Below are positions 11,258-22,831 of a DNA stretch of 64,000 bases, piece after piece. Positions within the stretch are counted from its first letter, which is position 1. Every line of letters starts with the position of its first letter. Source of the stretch: Rhizoclosmatium globosum (lineage: Eukaryota; Chytridiomycota; Chytridiomycetes; Chytridiales; Chytriomycetaceae). A program made the position numbers and the translations under genes. The notes below the pieces were generated by a model, which worked only from the letters and a program-made list of their open reading frames with translations, had not been told where the DNA came from and did no database searches. The DNA lies in NCBI GenBank assembly GCA_002104985.1, contig MCGO01000010.1, positions 558,001 through 622,000 on the forward strand, given 5' to 3'.

Positions 11258-14200
11258 ATGGTTGGATACAGGCACGAAGACAGTTACATGGAACAGGCAA
11301 CCAATGCAACTGGTAAGCAACACACTCTATAAGACCTCGGGATCTTCATTCTTGGATCAGCCAATTAAACACTCAATCACATCAATCCTTCAGGTGACCA
11401 TGCCATTGACGTATCCGTTGAACAAGGGGACTTTGGACTCAACACCTGTATGTTGCATTCATATTTGGGACTTATCTAGGGAGGCGGGGACTTCGACTAA
11501 TCCTGGGTTACCAACCACACTAAACAGTACCATTCACCACCTCGCGAGTATCACTGACGAATGTGAACGTTGTGCCATATCATGGTACGTATTGCGCGTT
11601 TCGTTTAGTCACAATCAAGGTTTCTCACAGCCATTTTGTAGACGTTGTTCGCTATGAGCATCAGTACCCAGTCCCCGTGAAAGTCGTTAAGCATCTAGAC
11701 CCTACGGACTACGAAATACTGGACGTTGATAGAAATGCGCGTGGAAGGGACTTGAAAACTGAGGTGTGTGTGCAAGTTTTGGGCTTGTCAGCCAGCATCT
11801 CCGCACTGACCATTCAAAAATCTTTCCCAACACCTTCCAGATCTGCGACTTGTTTGAGCTCGATGAATCGTTCAATGTTCTCATCTTTTACCATACCCAA
11901 ACGCAAAATGGAGTCAAGAGGAGAATGTTAACGGATCGTGGTCGTGTTGAGCCGATTCTTGCTTTGATGGAGAATCCCGGTGACAAGGCTTCATTCGACT
12001 TTACGGACTTTGTTGAGTTGAACGTGAATCAGTCTGGATCTAAGGAAGTTGTGATTCGAGTCTTTGCTTTCACTCTGGACCACTTAAAGGCTCAGGTATA
12101 TGTATCAGTCATCAAACTTAGTGCGCACTAATTCTTGTAAATTCAGATTGAAAAGCACTTTGAAGTCAAGGGAACGGACTACAAGATCTTTGCTTCTGAT
12201 TCTGCAACTGGTCCTAAACTCATTGTCGAGCAGAACTCGTTGAAAGACTTTTGCGTGAATGGATACACACTGTATATTGAACGTCAACTTGACGTTATGG
12301 AAGCGCCAATTGATAGAAAGCGATCTCGCCAACAAGTGCCACGTTTGATCAAGCATGTCAACACCGCTGAAGTCAATGAATTCGACGTGATGCTTTCGTA
12401 TTCATGGACCACTAAGGAGCAAGTCCTTGGTCTTTGTGATGCTTTGACCGAGATACTTCCAGGGATCAAGATCTGGGTCGACCGAGACGAAATGAACGGA
12501 AACGTGAACTTGGCCATGGCACGTGGAATTTTGAAAAGTTCCGTCATTATTGTTTGTTTGTCAGTGGCGTACTTGGTAGGGGTTGCCCCCATCTCTCATT
12601 CAGTTGAACTAAAAACAACCTCAACATCAGAACTCGTGGAACTGTAACAAGGAAATCAATTTCGCGGATGAAAACAAAAAGCCAATCATTCCTGCCTATA
12701 TGTTTGGTGACCTCACCACTGAGGAAATCCAGAAGTTGAAGCAAACACCTGAGCTTGCGGCACCTTTCATCATGAGTACTGGAAGAATGTATGGAGACTT
12801 CGGATCTTCGGTCAAGGGCTCTGAGAAATTCCAAAATGCCGTCAAGACAATTGTCGAAGAGCTACGAATCCTTCTTCCCCGTTTCCGTACTGTCTCCCCA
12901 GCCCCAACTAGTCCAACGGACTCCCTCAACGCTGATGGTATGCCAACGTTCAAAGTCCCAGAAGACCCTCTCAAGAAATGGACCGAACCTGTTGACTTCA
13001 CTGCAGACCTTGAAGCCTACAAAAAGGAATACGTTCCAGGAACTCGTGTCTGGCTTGGTGAAGAAGTATCGGAATGGGCCATAAAGTCTGAAGAATCGTC
13101 AGTCATGTGGTTCAACGGTGCAGCTGGAACGGGAAAGTCGCTGCTTTCCTATTACATTGTCAACCACCTTCCCAAGGATAAGTTCAACACAGATGTCTTC
13201 TTTTTCTGTCGTCACAACGACGATGAAAAGAACGACCCTGTCTCTGTTATCAAGACACTTGTTTGGAAACTTTCTGAACAGTTTGACGCCTTCAGAGCAC
13301 ATGTGACGTCAATCATGTCAGAAGATGTTGAAAACATGAAGAACGGTCGATCTAGTATCCTCTTGGACCCATATGTGGCGTTCCAACAACTTATTTCGAA
13401 AGGGTTTGATGCCATTGCGAAGCCCGACAAAGTTATTATTATTACTATTGACGCTCTCGATGAGTTGGACGGAAAGACGCGATCTGTTATTCTCAAGATT
13501 TTGGCAGAGGAGTGTCCCAAGCTTCCTGGCTATGTCAAGTTGTTTGTGACAGGTCGTCCCGAAAAGGACATTTACGATTGCTTGACCAAGATTGGTTCAC
13601 TTGAGTTGGAACCAACTGCCGCTGAAAATATGGAAGATATTCGTAAGGTTGTTGTGGACCGCTTCAAGAAGATCTGGGATGTTGAAGAGCCATTCAGCAA
13701 AGAACTTACTGAGTGTCTTGAGATTATTGTGGACAAGTCTGAAGGTGTTTTCATTTTTGTCAAAGTGGTTTGCGAATTTTTGTCAGTCAGCAACGTCACC
13801 CCTGAGGAAGCTACACACTGCATTGAAGGATTCTCGTCCGGCCCTGACGATGTCTATGAAGCAATTGCGCAAAGAGTCATCAAAGACGTAGGATCTGATA
13901 TTTACCACAATGTGTTGGGTGCGATTCTCTTCGTGTTTGAACCACTTGACTTGGAGTCTCTTGCAATTCTGTCTGCAACTCCATTGGACCAAACTGTTGA
14001 CCTGTTTGATAAGGTGTGTACCTATTTTGATACAGTAAATTTATTAACTTGTATGATTAGATGCGTTCCCTCCTTAAAATTATTGGCGGAGAGGTTTCCA
14101 TCATTCACAAATCTGTGAAAGATTACTTCACATCAGACCAACGCTGCGAACCAGCTTACTACATCGAAGCTAGCGCAACAAATATTCTATTGGCAAGTTC

Positions 14201-15893
14201 CTGCCTCGATATTCTTGGCTCTGTTCTCGACGCATCTGGTTTTAAGACTGCCTCTGGATCACGTGTCTTGCCAAGATCCTTCAAGAGAGAAGTTGATAAC
14301 TCTGCTGCAATTCAAGCCGCAATCATTAAAAAGTATGGAGAGCCTATTCCAGGTCCAAAGACTTCCACTTTTGCCCCTGCCAAACTTGATCTTTCAAAGC
14401 TATCCAACGTTGCTCGTTACTCAATTGAAAATTTAGTTTTTCACCTGGACACCGCATATTTGCCCCCTAACATTGAGGATTTTATCTCTCAATACGGACC
14501 AGAAATCTTGCTCCACCTTGCATGTCGCAGCGGCTCTACCAATATCGCTCAGTGGCTCCTCAAGGAAAAGAAAATGAATATTGAGGCAAAGGACGCACAC
14601 GAAAAGACTCCTCTTCAACTTGCCGTTGAGAACCGTAACATGGACCTTATCCATCTTCTCATTGAAAATGGGGCCGATTTGGAAGCTACAGATTCTCGTG
14701 GCTGGACTGCCCTTCACTGGGCAGCCTGGAATTCTGAGGATGATATTGTGAGAGTCTTGATCTCTCATCATGCGAACTTGAACACTCCTGCATTCATGGA
14801 TCGTACCCCTTTGCATGTCGCTGCATGGACAGGAAAGCTTGAAATCACGCAAATGATGATAAAAGCTGGTGCTGACTTTGAGCTCCGTGATGTCGAAGGA
14901 AAGTCACCACTCATTATGGCTGCTGAACAAGGACACATGAAAGTCGTGATGTACTTGCTTGGACTGAAGGCAAACATTTTGGCTCACGGTATTTGGGGCC
15001 AAACCTCAGTTCACCGTGCATCTGCCAACGGCCACTTCCACGTTGTCAAGTACCTTGTGAACCATGGAGGACCTATTCATATCTCTGACTTCTATGGGCG
15101 TTACCCTGTTTCAACAGCTGCGCGAGGTGGACACCCTCACGTTCTCGAATATCTTTTGGACAATGGTGGACATATTGATACCGTAGACGTCGGTGGTTTG
15201 ACACCATTGCACGAAGCTGCAAAGTACGGCCAGACTGAGGCTGTCAAGTTCCTTCTGTCTAGAGGTGCAAATGTACACGCTGAGGACAATGATGGACGCA
15301 CTCCAGTGCATATGGCTGCTTTGGGATGCTTCCGCGATACTGTTCGGGTGTTGATTGAGCACGGTGGTAATGTCAATGCATTGAACTTGATGGGCGAAAC
15401 TCCATTGTTTGCAGTTGCATCTAAAGGACTCGCGGATGTAGTTGAAGTTCTTCTCGAATTCGACGCAGACGTGAACGGAACAACCAAGTATGGAGAGACT
15501 CCATTGTATGGAGCTGCTTCGAATGGCGAGAAGGATGTCGTTGAATTGTTGATCAAGAACGGCGCTGATGTGAATGCCTCGAATTCGCGTGACGATACAG
15601 TTTTGCAAGCTGCACAGCGTGGAGGATACGAAAAGATTGTTCAGTTGTTGGTCAAGAAAGGAGCCAAGGAGGTTCAGGTTAAGCCTGAAGTTATCCTTGT
15701 CCCAGTACCATCTGTTGAGAAAAAGAATGCAGAAGCTGTGGTAGTTGTCGAAACCAGTGCTGTTACTGAAGAGGCTGTAATTGTTGCATCTGAGACACAA
15801 GAAGTGAAGGAGGAGCTGGTGGAAGTTGTGATTGAACACAAGAAGGCGCCAGTGAAGGCACGCGAGGAATCAGTGTGCTGTGTTGTCATGTAG
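11258..15893 (+). CDS. NLR-like receptor: beta-grasp domains-TIR-NACHT-ankyrin-CaaX
   Basis: Eight exons, all phase-consistent: 11258-11312, 11394-11447, 11528-11584, 11642-11763, 11841-12095, 12147-12575, 12631-14013, 14061-15893; about 1395 aa. The first three exons are the least certain. Residues about 75-250 look like two ubiquitin-fold-type modules. The TIR domain (260-375) starts FDVMLSYSW and has AYLNSWNCNKE, placing a Glu at 332 where NAD-cleaving TIR domains carry their catalytic Glu. NACHT: P-loop GAAGTGKS at 487-494, Walker B IITIDALDEL near 595, then VTGRPE. About 12 ankyrin repeats span roughly 936-1325 (GWTALHWAAWN, DRTPLHVAAW, GLTPLHEAAKYG). The protein ends CCVVM, a CaaX prenylation signal, which suggests membrane anchoring. 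By family it would be an innate-immunity or heterokaryon-incompatibility type receptor; ligand and output are unknown. Confidence 0.85.
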
Positions 15894-15998
15894 ATTGTTT
15901 TTGTTTTTTTTCGTTTGATAAAAAGTTCTATAGATTATGTTTTGTGTTTTGTTTTGAAAGAAATAGTCCAACTTGAATGCCTTTGGTAGTCTGCGTTT

Positions 15999-16187
15999 CA
16001 GACCCCGTGGAAAAAATCGGAACCGTCTTTTTCCCGTAGGGGTCTGCACCGTTTCAATTGACAAAAAACCACCACCCAACGGCGAGTTGAAACACAGCCC
16101 CCACCGTCCATCGCAGCGCCCTACAATTTGGCACAGGTAATCTTTGCCCCAACGCGGAGGTTTCCTCTGTCCCCGATTTTTGATATT
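15999..16187 (+). repeat. Left terminal inverted repeat
   Basis: Reads cagaccccgtgg at its outer side and ends in gatttttgatatt. It is the reverse complement of 16624-16813 with few mismatches. It includes a short internal palindrome (CAGACCCC ... GGGGTCTG). Confidence 0.85.
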
Positions 16188-16623
16188 GTGCAATTTACAC
16201 ATCCTTTCAAATGCCTCCAACTAAGGAAGAAAATCGTAATTATTGAATAAATTGACGGTAAATTGTATTATTTAAATCAGATCAGAGAAGGAAGAAGGGG
16301 ATGATGCATAACAAGCTAAAATTCCAGTTTAACACGGTACAAAGAGAGGACCTTTTGTTTCGATTGAAGCTTGATTGGAATACTTGAACGAATTTATCCA
16401 GAGTGTTTTGGATGGAGGCAGCAGTGAACGCGAGGAGGGGCCTGGGCCTACAAAGAAGGTCGAAGTCTTTCCTGTTCCTGTCTCGATCACAATCAACACA
16501 TCCTTGTGCTATATCAACGCAAAAGCGGTATCTTGCAGCCAAATGCGGGCTTTGCAGACTAGTAGCCCTCTTGGGTGACATCAACGAGAGCGGCTGTGAT
16601 GGAGGAAGTAGACATCTGGTGAA

Positions 16624-16813
16624 AATATCAAAAATCGGGGACAGAGGAAACCTCCGCGTTGGGGCAAAAATTACCTGTGCCAAATTGTAGGGTGCTGCGA
16701 TGGACGGTGGGGGCTGTGTTTCAACTCGCCGTTGGGTGGTGGTTTTTTGTCAATTGAAACGGCGCAGACCCCTACGGGAAAAAAGAGGGAACCATTTTTT
16801 TCGACGGGGTCTG
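16624..16813 (-). repeat. Right terminal inverted repeat
   Basis: Reverse-complement partner of 15999-16187, starting aatatcaaaaatcgggg and ending cgacggggtctg. The kinase fragment to its right reads into this end, and the element's own TAG supplies a stop codon in that frame. Confidence 0.85.
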
Positions 16814-16923
16814 CTTGGAGACTATGCCTTTGGAGCCAAGTCTGCAACACCTTGAAGGGTTCGATTTCCAACTAGGTCGAAAAGACTTGGATCATTGGCT
16901 CTCAGTCTTATATGCAGGCTTTG

Positions 16924-18353
16924 TCACGCTTTCTCCGCAATGTTGCGACGTTCCAGAATGCTTCCATTTACAGCGGTAAACGGCAATGACGATGAGGCGG
17001 TTTCCTGTGAGTCCAAGGTACTTGTGCTGCTTGCCGCCGATAAGGAAGGAGGATTTGTGAACATAGTCCCAGAATTTACAGAAGAAGGACTTTGACCACT
17101 CCAAGATCCACCGTGAAGCTCCGTCACAAGGTATAAAAAGACCTTGTCTTCGTAGTAATCAAGATATTGAATGATGTTGGCATGATGCACCTTTGAAACA
17201 ATATTCTTGTTAAGTCAGAAAAAGTCAGTTTTCTGGGTCTGTGGACTCACGTTCCGTAAAATGTATACTTCGGTTGGAACGAGACCAAAAATAGGATCTC
17301 TCGCCCACGCGTTTGGAGGTACTTTCTCCTTGAGAAGAAACTTTACGGCGACTTCAACGCCATCAACGACGCGATTTGCTGTTATGACGAAGCCAAAACT
17401 ACCGCTTCCGAGGAGGACATGATTTGGTGTATATTTTGCTATAAATGCTTGGTTCATTTTCTGAATTGGGGGTAGAATGGGGTTTGGCGGAGGAACCCTG
17501 TTTTGCAATTGATTGTAATGTCCATAATTCACCGACGACTGTTGCTGATGATGTTGCGATGGTTGTGAATGTAGTTGTTGAGGGAATTGTGGATTGCAGT
17601 TGATAAAATTGGATGATGCAAAAGCTGAGCTGGCATAAATGGACGGATTTGAGGACGGATCTGATTTGAAACTATAATGATTGAGCTGTGACTGTTGAAT
17701 CTGCTGCTGCTGGAGCTGCGGCATTTGCAGTCGTGACTGTACATAGCTCAAACTGGGGGTGGCAGAAGGCACAATCGAAATGCATGGGGTAGGTTGTGCA
17801 TGATAATATGAACTGCTGATAGGAATATTCACTGGAGGGGTTGGCGTTTGAAGGAGTGGGGCCGAGAGTGGGGGTTTATGTGCATCGCTGTTTGAGTTGG
17901 AATACGTGGACGATGATGAGTAACGTGAAGAAGGAGCTAAACGTTGAACATTAATATCAATTTAACAGCAACAACACACAAAAAAAAAACGAGGCAGTCC
18001 AAGCAGCTTTGACGTCTGACATCATCAACGCACAAACTCTTAGCGTACGTACCATGGAGAGTGGTATTCACGTTAAGAGCGGGCGGAGTGTTTCCCACGT
18101 TGGCCAGTTGGCGGCCAAATGCGGCAATAGCGTGGGAGGAGCGGGGATCACGCGCGTCGGACTGGTTGCGCTTTGCAGCCTTCGAGTCGTATCCAACTGT
18201 GTTGGGGGAGAGGGCGTTTGAGACAGCGCGTTGGTTGGGCGAAGAATGGCTCTGGTGCTCGGATTGCTGGTGTTCCTGAGTAAGGTGCAGTTGCTGTTGG
18301 TGGCGGTGCTTTGCCATTCCGGCTGGGTCTTTCGAGTTTAGTTCACTGTGCAT
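16924..18353 (-). pseudogene. PAS-kinase-like protein kinase, truncated
   Basis: Exons 18353-18053, 17936-17251 and 17190-16924 (introns 116 and 60 nt). The N-terminal about 265 residues are Gln/Ser/Pro-rich. A kinase N-lobe follows: glycine loop GSGSFGFV, VAVKFLLKEK, an alpha-C Glu in PTEVYILRN, then HHANIIQYLDYYED and LYLVTELHGG. The WARDPIFGLVPTE segment and the Ser-rich insert after VTELHG are typical of PAS kinases (PASK/PSK), which link nutrient state to glycogen and translation control. A TGA at 16926-16924 ends the frame. The same frame then continues for about 30 more codons (DPSLFDLVGNR) to the transposon. No catalytic HRD or DFG motif follows, so the gene is probably dead. Confidence 0.6.
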
Positions 18354-18750
18354 TAGGGAACTTTTTTTGAGAAAGGGCTGAACACAATTAGTTTGGTGAG
18401 AACGAAGAAAACTTGTTGGCGGTCATGTGGATTCTGGATGGTGTTGCAGTAATAATTCTATTCGTTGCAAGGAATCCTTTCCTTTCAATATCACCGACAT
18501 CAGAAAATCGCCATGTTCTTTGCTTGGGGCTGAATAATAGTTGATCCATGCTTTGGCGAAGTTGGGTTGGGATTAAAGGAAGGTGAGGATGTTCTTCATA
18601 TCTTGGTTCATCGAATATTCCTTTTTCGATTCCAACAGCATCACTACTTCGCAATTATTAGGATTGGGATCATTGCATGGCAAAACATTATGCAAGTTCG
18701 ATTTATTAAGTTCGATTTATTCGAAGTATTCCAACTGCAATAAATCATTT
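18354..18750. other. Intergenic region
   Basis: About 400 bases between the 3' end of the disordered-protein gene and the start of the kinase gene, both on the minus strand. It likely holds the kinase promoter. No gene seen. Confidence 0.4.
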
Positions 18751-19854
18751 TTAAACAGCACTGTATGCACGCTTTCGCACATGTTGATCCCTATCAATTT
18801 CGTAAAACGTACGAGCGGTAGTAGCACTCGCAGCCATTCTCGGCACAAACTCCCTCGCAAACGGATTCAATCTCGGTCCCCTAATTCCAGACCCCGAATT
18901 TCCCCAAGTTCCGTACAAAGGACTAGTCGCAGTCTGTTGCTGGCGATACTGAACTCTCTGCTTACTTGCCGCCCATGTACCATACAAAGGACTTCTCGCT
19001 GCACCCCAAGCTGGGGACGATGGAGAATACTCTCCACGAGCACGGGCATCGAACTCTGCAAACTCACGCGCAAATTCAATGTGGTCTGGGATTGGAGGTG
19101 GGTGGATACGTGTTCCATCAAGCTCGTTGTATCTGTTTGAGTCGATTTCAATGCGATGCGGGAGGAGGATGTCGTCAATGAGGTCGTCCAACTGCGTCGA
19201 TGGAGTAAGAACGAGAGGGTGAGCTCTTGTTCCGTCGAGGTTGTATGTGTTACGGTCGATAAGGAAGTTTGGTGGAATTTGGGTTAGGGAGGCAAATTGT
19301 GTCAAGGCGAACGAGATGGGGGAAGGATAAGACAGCGTTGAAGAAGTGGAAAAAGTGTTGAAGCTTGTGTCGGTGAAAGTGGGGACACGGCGGGGAGAGA
19401 TGGCTTGAGATTGTCTTTGTGGTTGTTGTTGTTGTTGGTACACGCTGCGAATTGGAGACGATGCTTGTCTTGAGTGTGTTGGAGACTGTCTTTGCGCTGA
19501 CGATGCCCTGGAGTGTGGAACGGAGACAGATGGTCTCAAAACGTTCGTGTCGACGTGAATACCTCCGGAAGGGGTGTTGGGAGTATGAGAATTAGATCTT
19601 CCTCTGAGTTGAGCAGCGAGGGATCTCTGGGAAAGTGATTGAGGGGCACTATTGATTGGAGCAGCATAGTAGGACGAAGAGCTCGTCAATGATTGTGGTG
19701 AACGTGGCGCGTAAACACTTGGAGAAGTGGCAGCGTGTTGAGTTCGAGGCGTAAAATTCGAAGCCAAAGCAGATTGAGGAACCCTCTGAACGTAGGAAGT
19801 TCGAGGAGGGGCGACTGGAGTCTGCCTGGATTGCGTATTTGGCGCCACAATCAT
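18751..19854 (-). CDS. Disordered Ser/Gln/Pro-rich protein of unknown function
   Basis: Single open frame, 367 aa, ATG at 19854. The first half is strongly biased to Ser, Pro, Gln and Arg (QQQQQPQRQSQ) and is probably disordered. The second half has two related segments, NLDGTRAHPLVLTPS and ELDGTRIHPPPIPDHIEF, each beginning with an L-DGTR-HP motif, and two copies of SPLYGTW. These look like short linear motifs. No catalytic domain recognised. The length and the consistent composition of the frame argue that it is a real gene. Confidence 0.55.
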   Translation of the reverse strand: MIVAPNTQSRQTPVAPPRTSYVQRVPQSALASNFTPRTQHAATSPSVYAPRSPQSLTSSSSYYAAPINSAPQSLSQRSLAAQLRGRSNSHTPNTPSGGIHVDTNVLRPSVSVPHSRASSAQRQSPTHSRQASSPIRSVYQQQQQPQRQSQAISPRRVPTFTDTSFNTFSTSSTLSYPSPISFALTQFASLTQIPPNFLIDRNTYNLDGTRAHPLVLTPSTQLDDLIDDILLPHRIEIDSNRYNELDGTRIHPPPIPDHIEFAREFAEFDARARGEYSPSSPAWGAARSPLYGTWAASKQRVQYRQQQTATSPLYGTWGNSGSGIRGPRLNPFAREFVPRMAASATTARTFYEIDRDQHVRKRAYSAV

Positions 19855-20159
19855 TGTTGAGAACTTGTACCGTGTAGTCTTTGGTTGAAAGAGATCAGAA
19901 GCCTTGGTTTAACTTCTGTATACAATAAGCTGGCAGGCTAAGTTGATTCTTGCCAGGCTAACTAGATGTGAGAGTAGAGGACACTGTGGCTGTGGTTTAA
20001 GCTCAAGTTTCTTTGTCTTGATTGAGGCGAACAGGAGACTTTAAGCGTCTTTTTGAGGCGGAGAAAGAAGAAAGGAGGCAAGGAGGCAAGGTTATTTTTG
20101 GAACGGACGCGAAGAGACAGTCTCCGAATCATCTTCGATTTTCTTCCAATATCACAGTG
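19855..20159. promoter_or_regulatory. Divergent intergenic region before riboflavin kinase
   Basis: 305 bases between two divergent genes; presumably contains both promoters. No specific element recognised. Confidence 0.35.
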
Positions 20160-20927
20160 ATGTCAAACCAACCTGAAACACAACAACGCCCACTTTTCGT
20201 TGGCAAGGACGATGAAGTAGAAGCGCCATATCCATTGAAACTGAAAGGGAATGTGATCAAAGGATTCGGGCGAGGAGGCAAGGAGCTGGGCTTCGCAACT
20301 GGTGAGTACCTTCATTGGCAATCACTGGCCTATCTCAAACCAGTATCTTAACCTCATCGATTGCAATGCAGCCAACCTGCCCGAAGAAGTCTCTCAATAC
20401 GCTGGACAGTTCCTTGAATCTGGAATCTTGTATGGTTGGGCATCCGTCAACTCAAATCCGCTTGTTTACCCTATGGTCATGTCGTTTGGATGGAACCCAT
20501 ACTACAAAAACGAGAAGCGATCGGCGGAAGTTCACATCATGCACAAGTTTGATGAGGATTTCTATGATAAGGAGCTGCGAGTCATTGTTGCGGGGTTCAT
20601 TCGAGACGAACGAACCTACCCTTCTCTTGGTACGTCCGATCTTTGCATTTACTATGAACTGGATGGGATGGGGACGTTTTGTGAACCATGAGTGGATGAA
20701 GTCCTCGTGAGATGACGTCGCTGTAATTTCTAATCACCTACATTGCGAATCAATGCGTGATCGTCGCAGCTTTTGCATCTTACTCTTGAGTGCCTGTCCT
20801 CTAACCGGTTTATACAGATGCATTAATCGACGATATCAACTTCGACATTAAGGTTGCAAACAACTGCCTTGCTAGACCAGCTTACAATGCATTGAAAGAC
20901 GATCCATTCTTGAAGCCATCTCAATAA
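20160..20927 (+). CDS. FMN1: Riboflavin kinase
   Basis: Three exons: 20160-20301, 20372-20629, 20818-20927 (introns 70 and 188 nt), about 169 aa, a normal length for monofunctional riboflavin kinase. It phosphorylates riboflavin to FMN using ATP. The family signature is clear: PYPLKLKGNVIKGFGRGGKE, with GFATANLP created across the first splice junction; then VYPMVMSFGWNP, a Glu-containing AEVHIMHKFDEDFYDKEL, and FIRDERTYPSL. The product is the FMN and FAD precursor needed by flavoenzymes. Confidence 0.93.
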
Positions 20928-20982
20928 ACTTATCAAAGTACAATTCACTTTATTCAAATCTGAATAACAAAACAACGAAAAC

Positions 20983-22831
20983 TTAAGCAGCAACCTCCTT
21001 CTTCTTCACAAGCAACTTTCTTGGAACCTTAGGAATAGTGATCAAGGAAGTGTAATCTGGCTCAGGGAACCATTGCTTTCCAGTCTTAGGATCAGTTCCC
21101 AGCCTGTGAGCGTATTCACGGATAAACAAAGCAATAATTGTCTTGTTTTGGATGAATGCGAAGGCCTCTCCAATACATCTGTGACGACCAGCACCGAATG
21201 GCAAGAACAAAGACCTGGCACTCTTTTGAGCAATATCAACACCGTTGATCGTCCACTCTCCTGATCCCTCGTCACTTCCCATGTGTCTCAATGGATCAAA
21301 CTTGTATGGCTCTGGGAACTTGGATTCTGTCAAGTGAGAGACTTGTGGAGCAGCACAGACAAAGTTACCCTTTGGAATAGTCATACCCTTGAATTCAACG
21401 TCGTTTTCAACGAGACGCATGATGGTGTGGATTGGAGCGTGGAGACGAAGGGTCTCCTTCATTACGCAGTCCATGAGAGAAAGTTGTCTGAGAGTTTCGT
21501 AGGTGAGGTCTGGGAGGAGGTGGGCTGGAGTGTCTGGCTTTCCAGTGAGAACCATACTTTGCTCCTTCAGCAGGTCGGCACTTTTACATAATGTCAGCTT
21601 CTCTATCAAAGCAAAGTTGTGATGCTTACATGACATCTGGGCGACGAGCCAACTCAAACAACATCCAGGAAGAAGTGGTAGAGGAAGTGTGCTGACCTCC
21701 GAGCAAAAGTGCAATCATCAAGTGGGCAATAGCGTCGTCAGAAGGTCTAGATCCATCCTTGTACTCAGCCTTCATCAATCCGTTCAAAACATCCAAAGTC
21801 TCGGTATCGTTCTCAGCCTTACGCTTCTTGATGATGGATTTGAACAAGTCAGTCATTTCCTTGTTGGCACGGTCACGAGCAAAGAAAGCGGGGAGTGGAA
21901 GCCATTTGAAGAAGACGTTGATTGGGGCAAATCCAGCATCGAGGTCGTGGTACAACTTGGTGACTACAAATTTGTTTGGAGAGGGGGGCAAAGATGAATC
22001 ATAGTGAGTTAGTTGGGTGCTGTCAATATGTGGCGTGACAACCGAAAAAGAGGGGGGCCAGAGAACGCACCATTTCCAACACGGAAGCCATCACGGATTT
22101 CCTTGCCCATCAAACAGTGAGAAGCAGTACGAATAGTAAGCTGGGACATGGCCTCAAAAGTCTCCATTTCAATCTCCTTTCCAGCTGGAACGTTTTTGAA
22201 CACAGAGTCCATGTAGTCCTTCACTTCAGCGGTAATAATTGGCACGTAGGTCTTGAAAGCAGCAGTAGAAAGAGCATCCTTCACAAACTTCTTCTGCTCC
22301 ATGAAAAGAGCATTTGGAACGTCGTAAACAACTTCCTTTCCAAACACTGGAACGGTAAGAGTCTCGTACGCGCCTTCAGCGCTGGCATCCTTCAGCTTCA
22401 CGTTGAAGAGGAAGTGGTTTCCGTCGGCACCAAGAGTCACAGTCATGTGACGACCGAGCATAAGGAAGGTGAAGCAGTCTCCGTAGGTCTTTTGGCACTT
22501 TTGGAGGAACTTGACAGGATCAATTCCGTACTCGATTGTGTTTCCAAGGAAGGGAATGGTGTATTTGACCATTGGGGGTTGGTTCTATGCACGTACGAGG
22601 TGGTGGTGGGGGGTATTATGATCAGATGTTTGCTGGCGGAGTGAGTGTCAGAGTGAGTCAACGTACCTTCGCAGTTGATCTTGGGGAAGAGAAGAGCGAG
22701 AAGAACACTGCTACAACAACGACAGCAATAGCCGAGGCCGCAATAGCTGGCAGATTGTTATCGCGGTTCTCCTCAAGCCAGGCAGTAACCTGCTCAATGG
22801 TGGTTGTAATAGCCGAATCAATGACACCCAT
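20983..22831 (-). CDS. ERG11: Lanosterol 14-alpha-demethylase (CYP51)
   Basis: Four exons: 22831-22667, 22584-22071, 21963-21630, 21580-20983; about 536 aa. Heme-thiolate enzyme removing the 14-alpha methyl group of lanosterol/eburicol in sterol synthesis; target of azoles. An N-terminal membrane anchor (AIAASAIAVVVVAVFFSLF) holds it on the ER. Later motifs: I-helix ALLLGGQHTSSTTSSW (the CYP51-type GQHTS), ETLRLHAPIH (ExxR), and the heme loop FLPFGAGRHRCIGEAFA with the axial Cys. It ends KKKEVAA. Divergently transcribed from HMG-CoA synthase. Confidence 0.93.

Larger units (their letters stand above)
15987..16824. mobile_element. Non-autonomous Mutator-like (Pack-MULE-like) element
   Basis: 838 bp bounded by TAGTCT...AGACTA and flanked by a perfect 9-bp direct repeat TGCCTTTGG (15978-15986 and 16825-16833). 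The two arms, 15999-16187 and 16624-16813, are inverted copies of about 190 bp differing at only a few sites; similarity continues to the outer ends. Long inverted repeats plus a 9-bp target duplication are the signature of Mutator-like elements. There is no transposase. The interior (16188-16623) contains a cellular-looking fragment on the minus strand with a helicase-type Walker A (KDVLIVIETGTGKT, about 16460-16500), interrupted by a stop. This is consistent with gene-fragment capture. Confidence 0.75.

Noticed and set aside
16282..16683. Minus-strand gene inside the transposon
   Set aside because: The best coding signal (the GTGKT stretch) is in a different, stop-broken frame; it reads as a captured fragment.
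16850..16885. tRNA B-box-like ggttcgatttcc
   Set aside because: No matching A box, acceptor stem or cloverleaf around it; it lies in the kinase 3' remnant.
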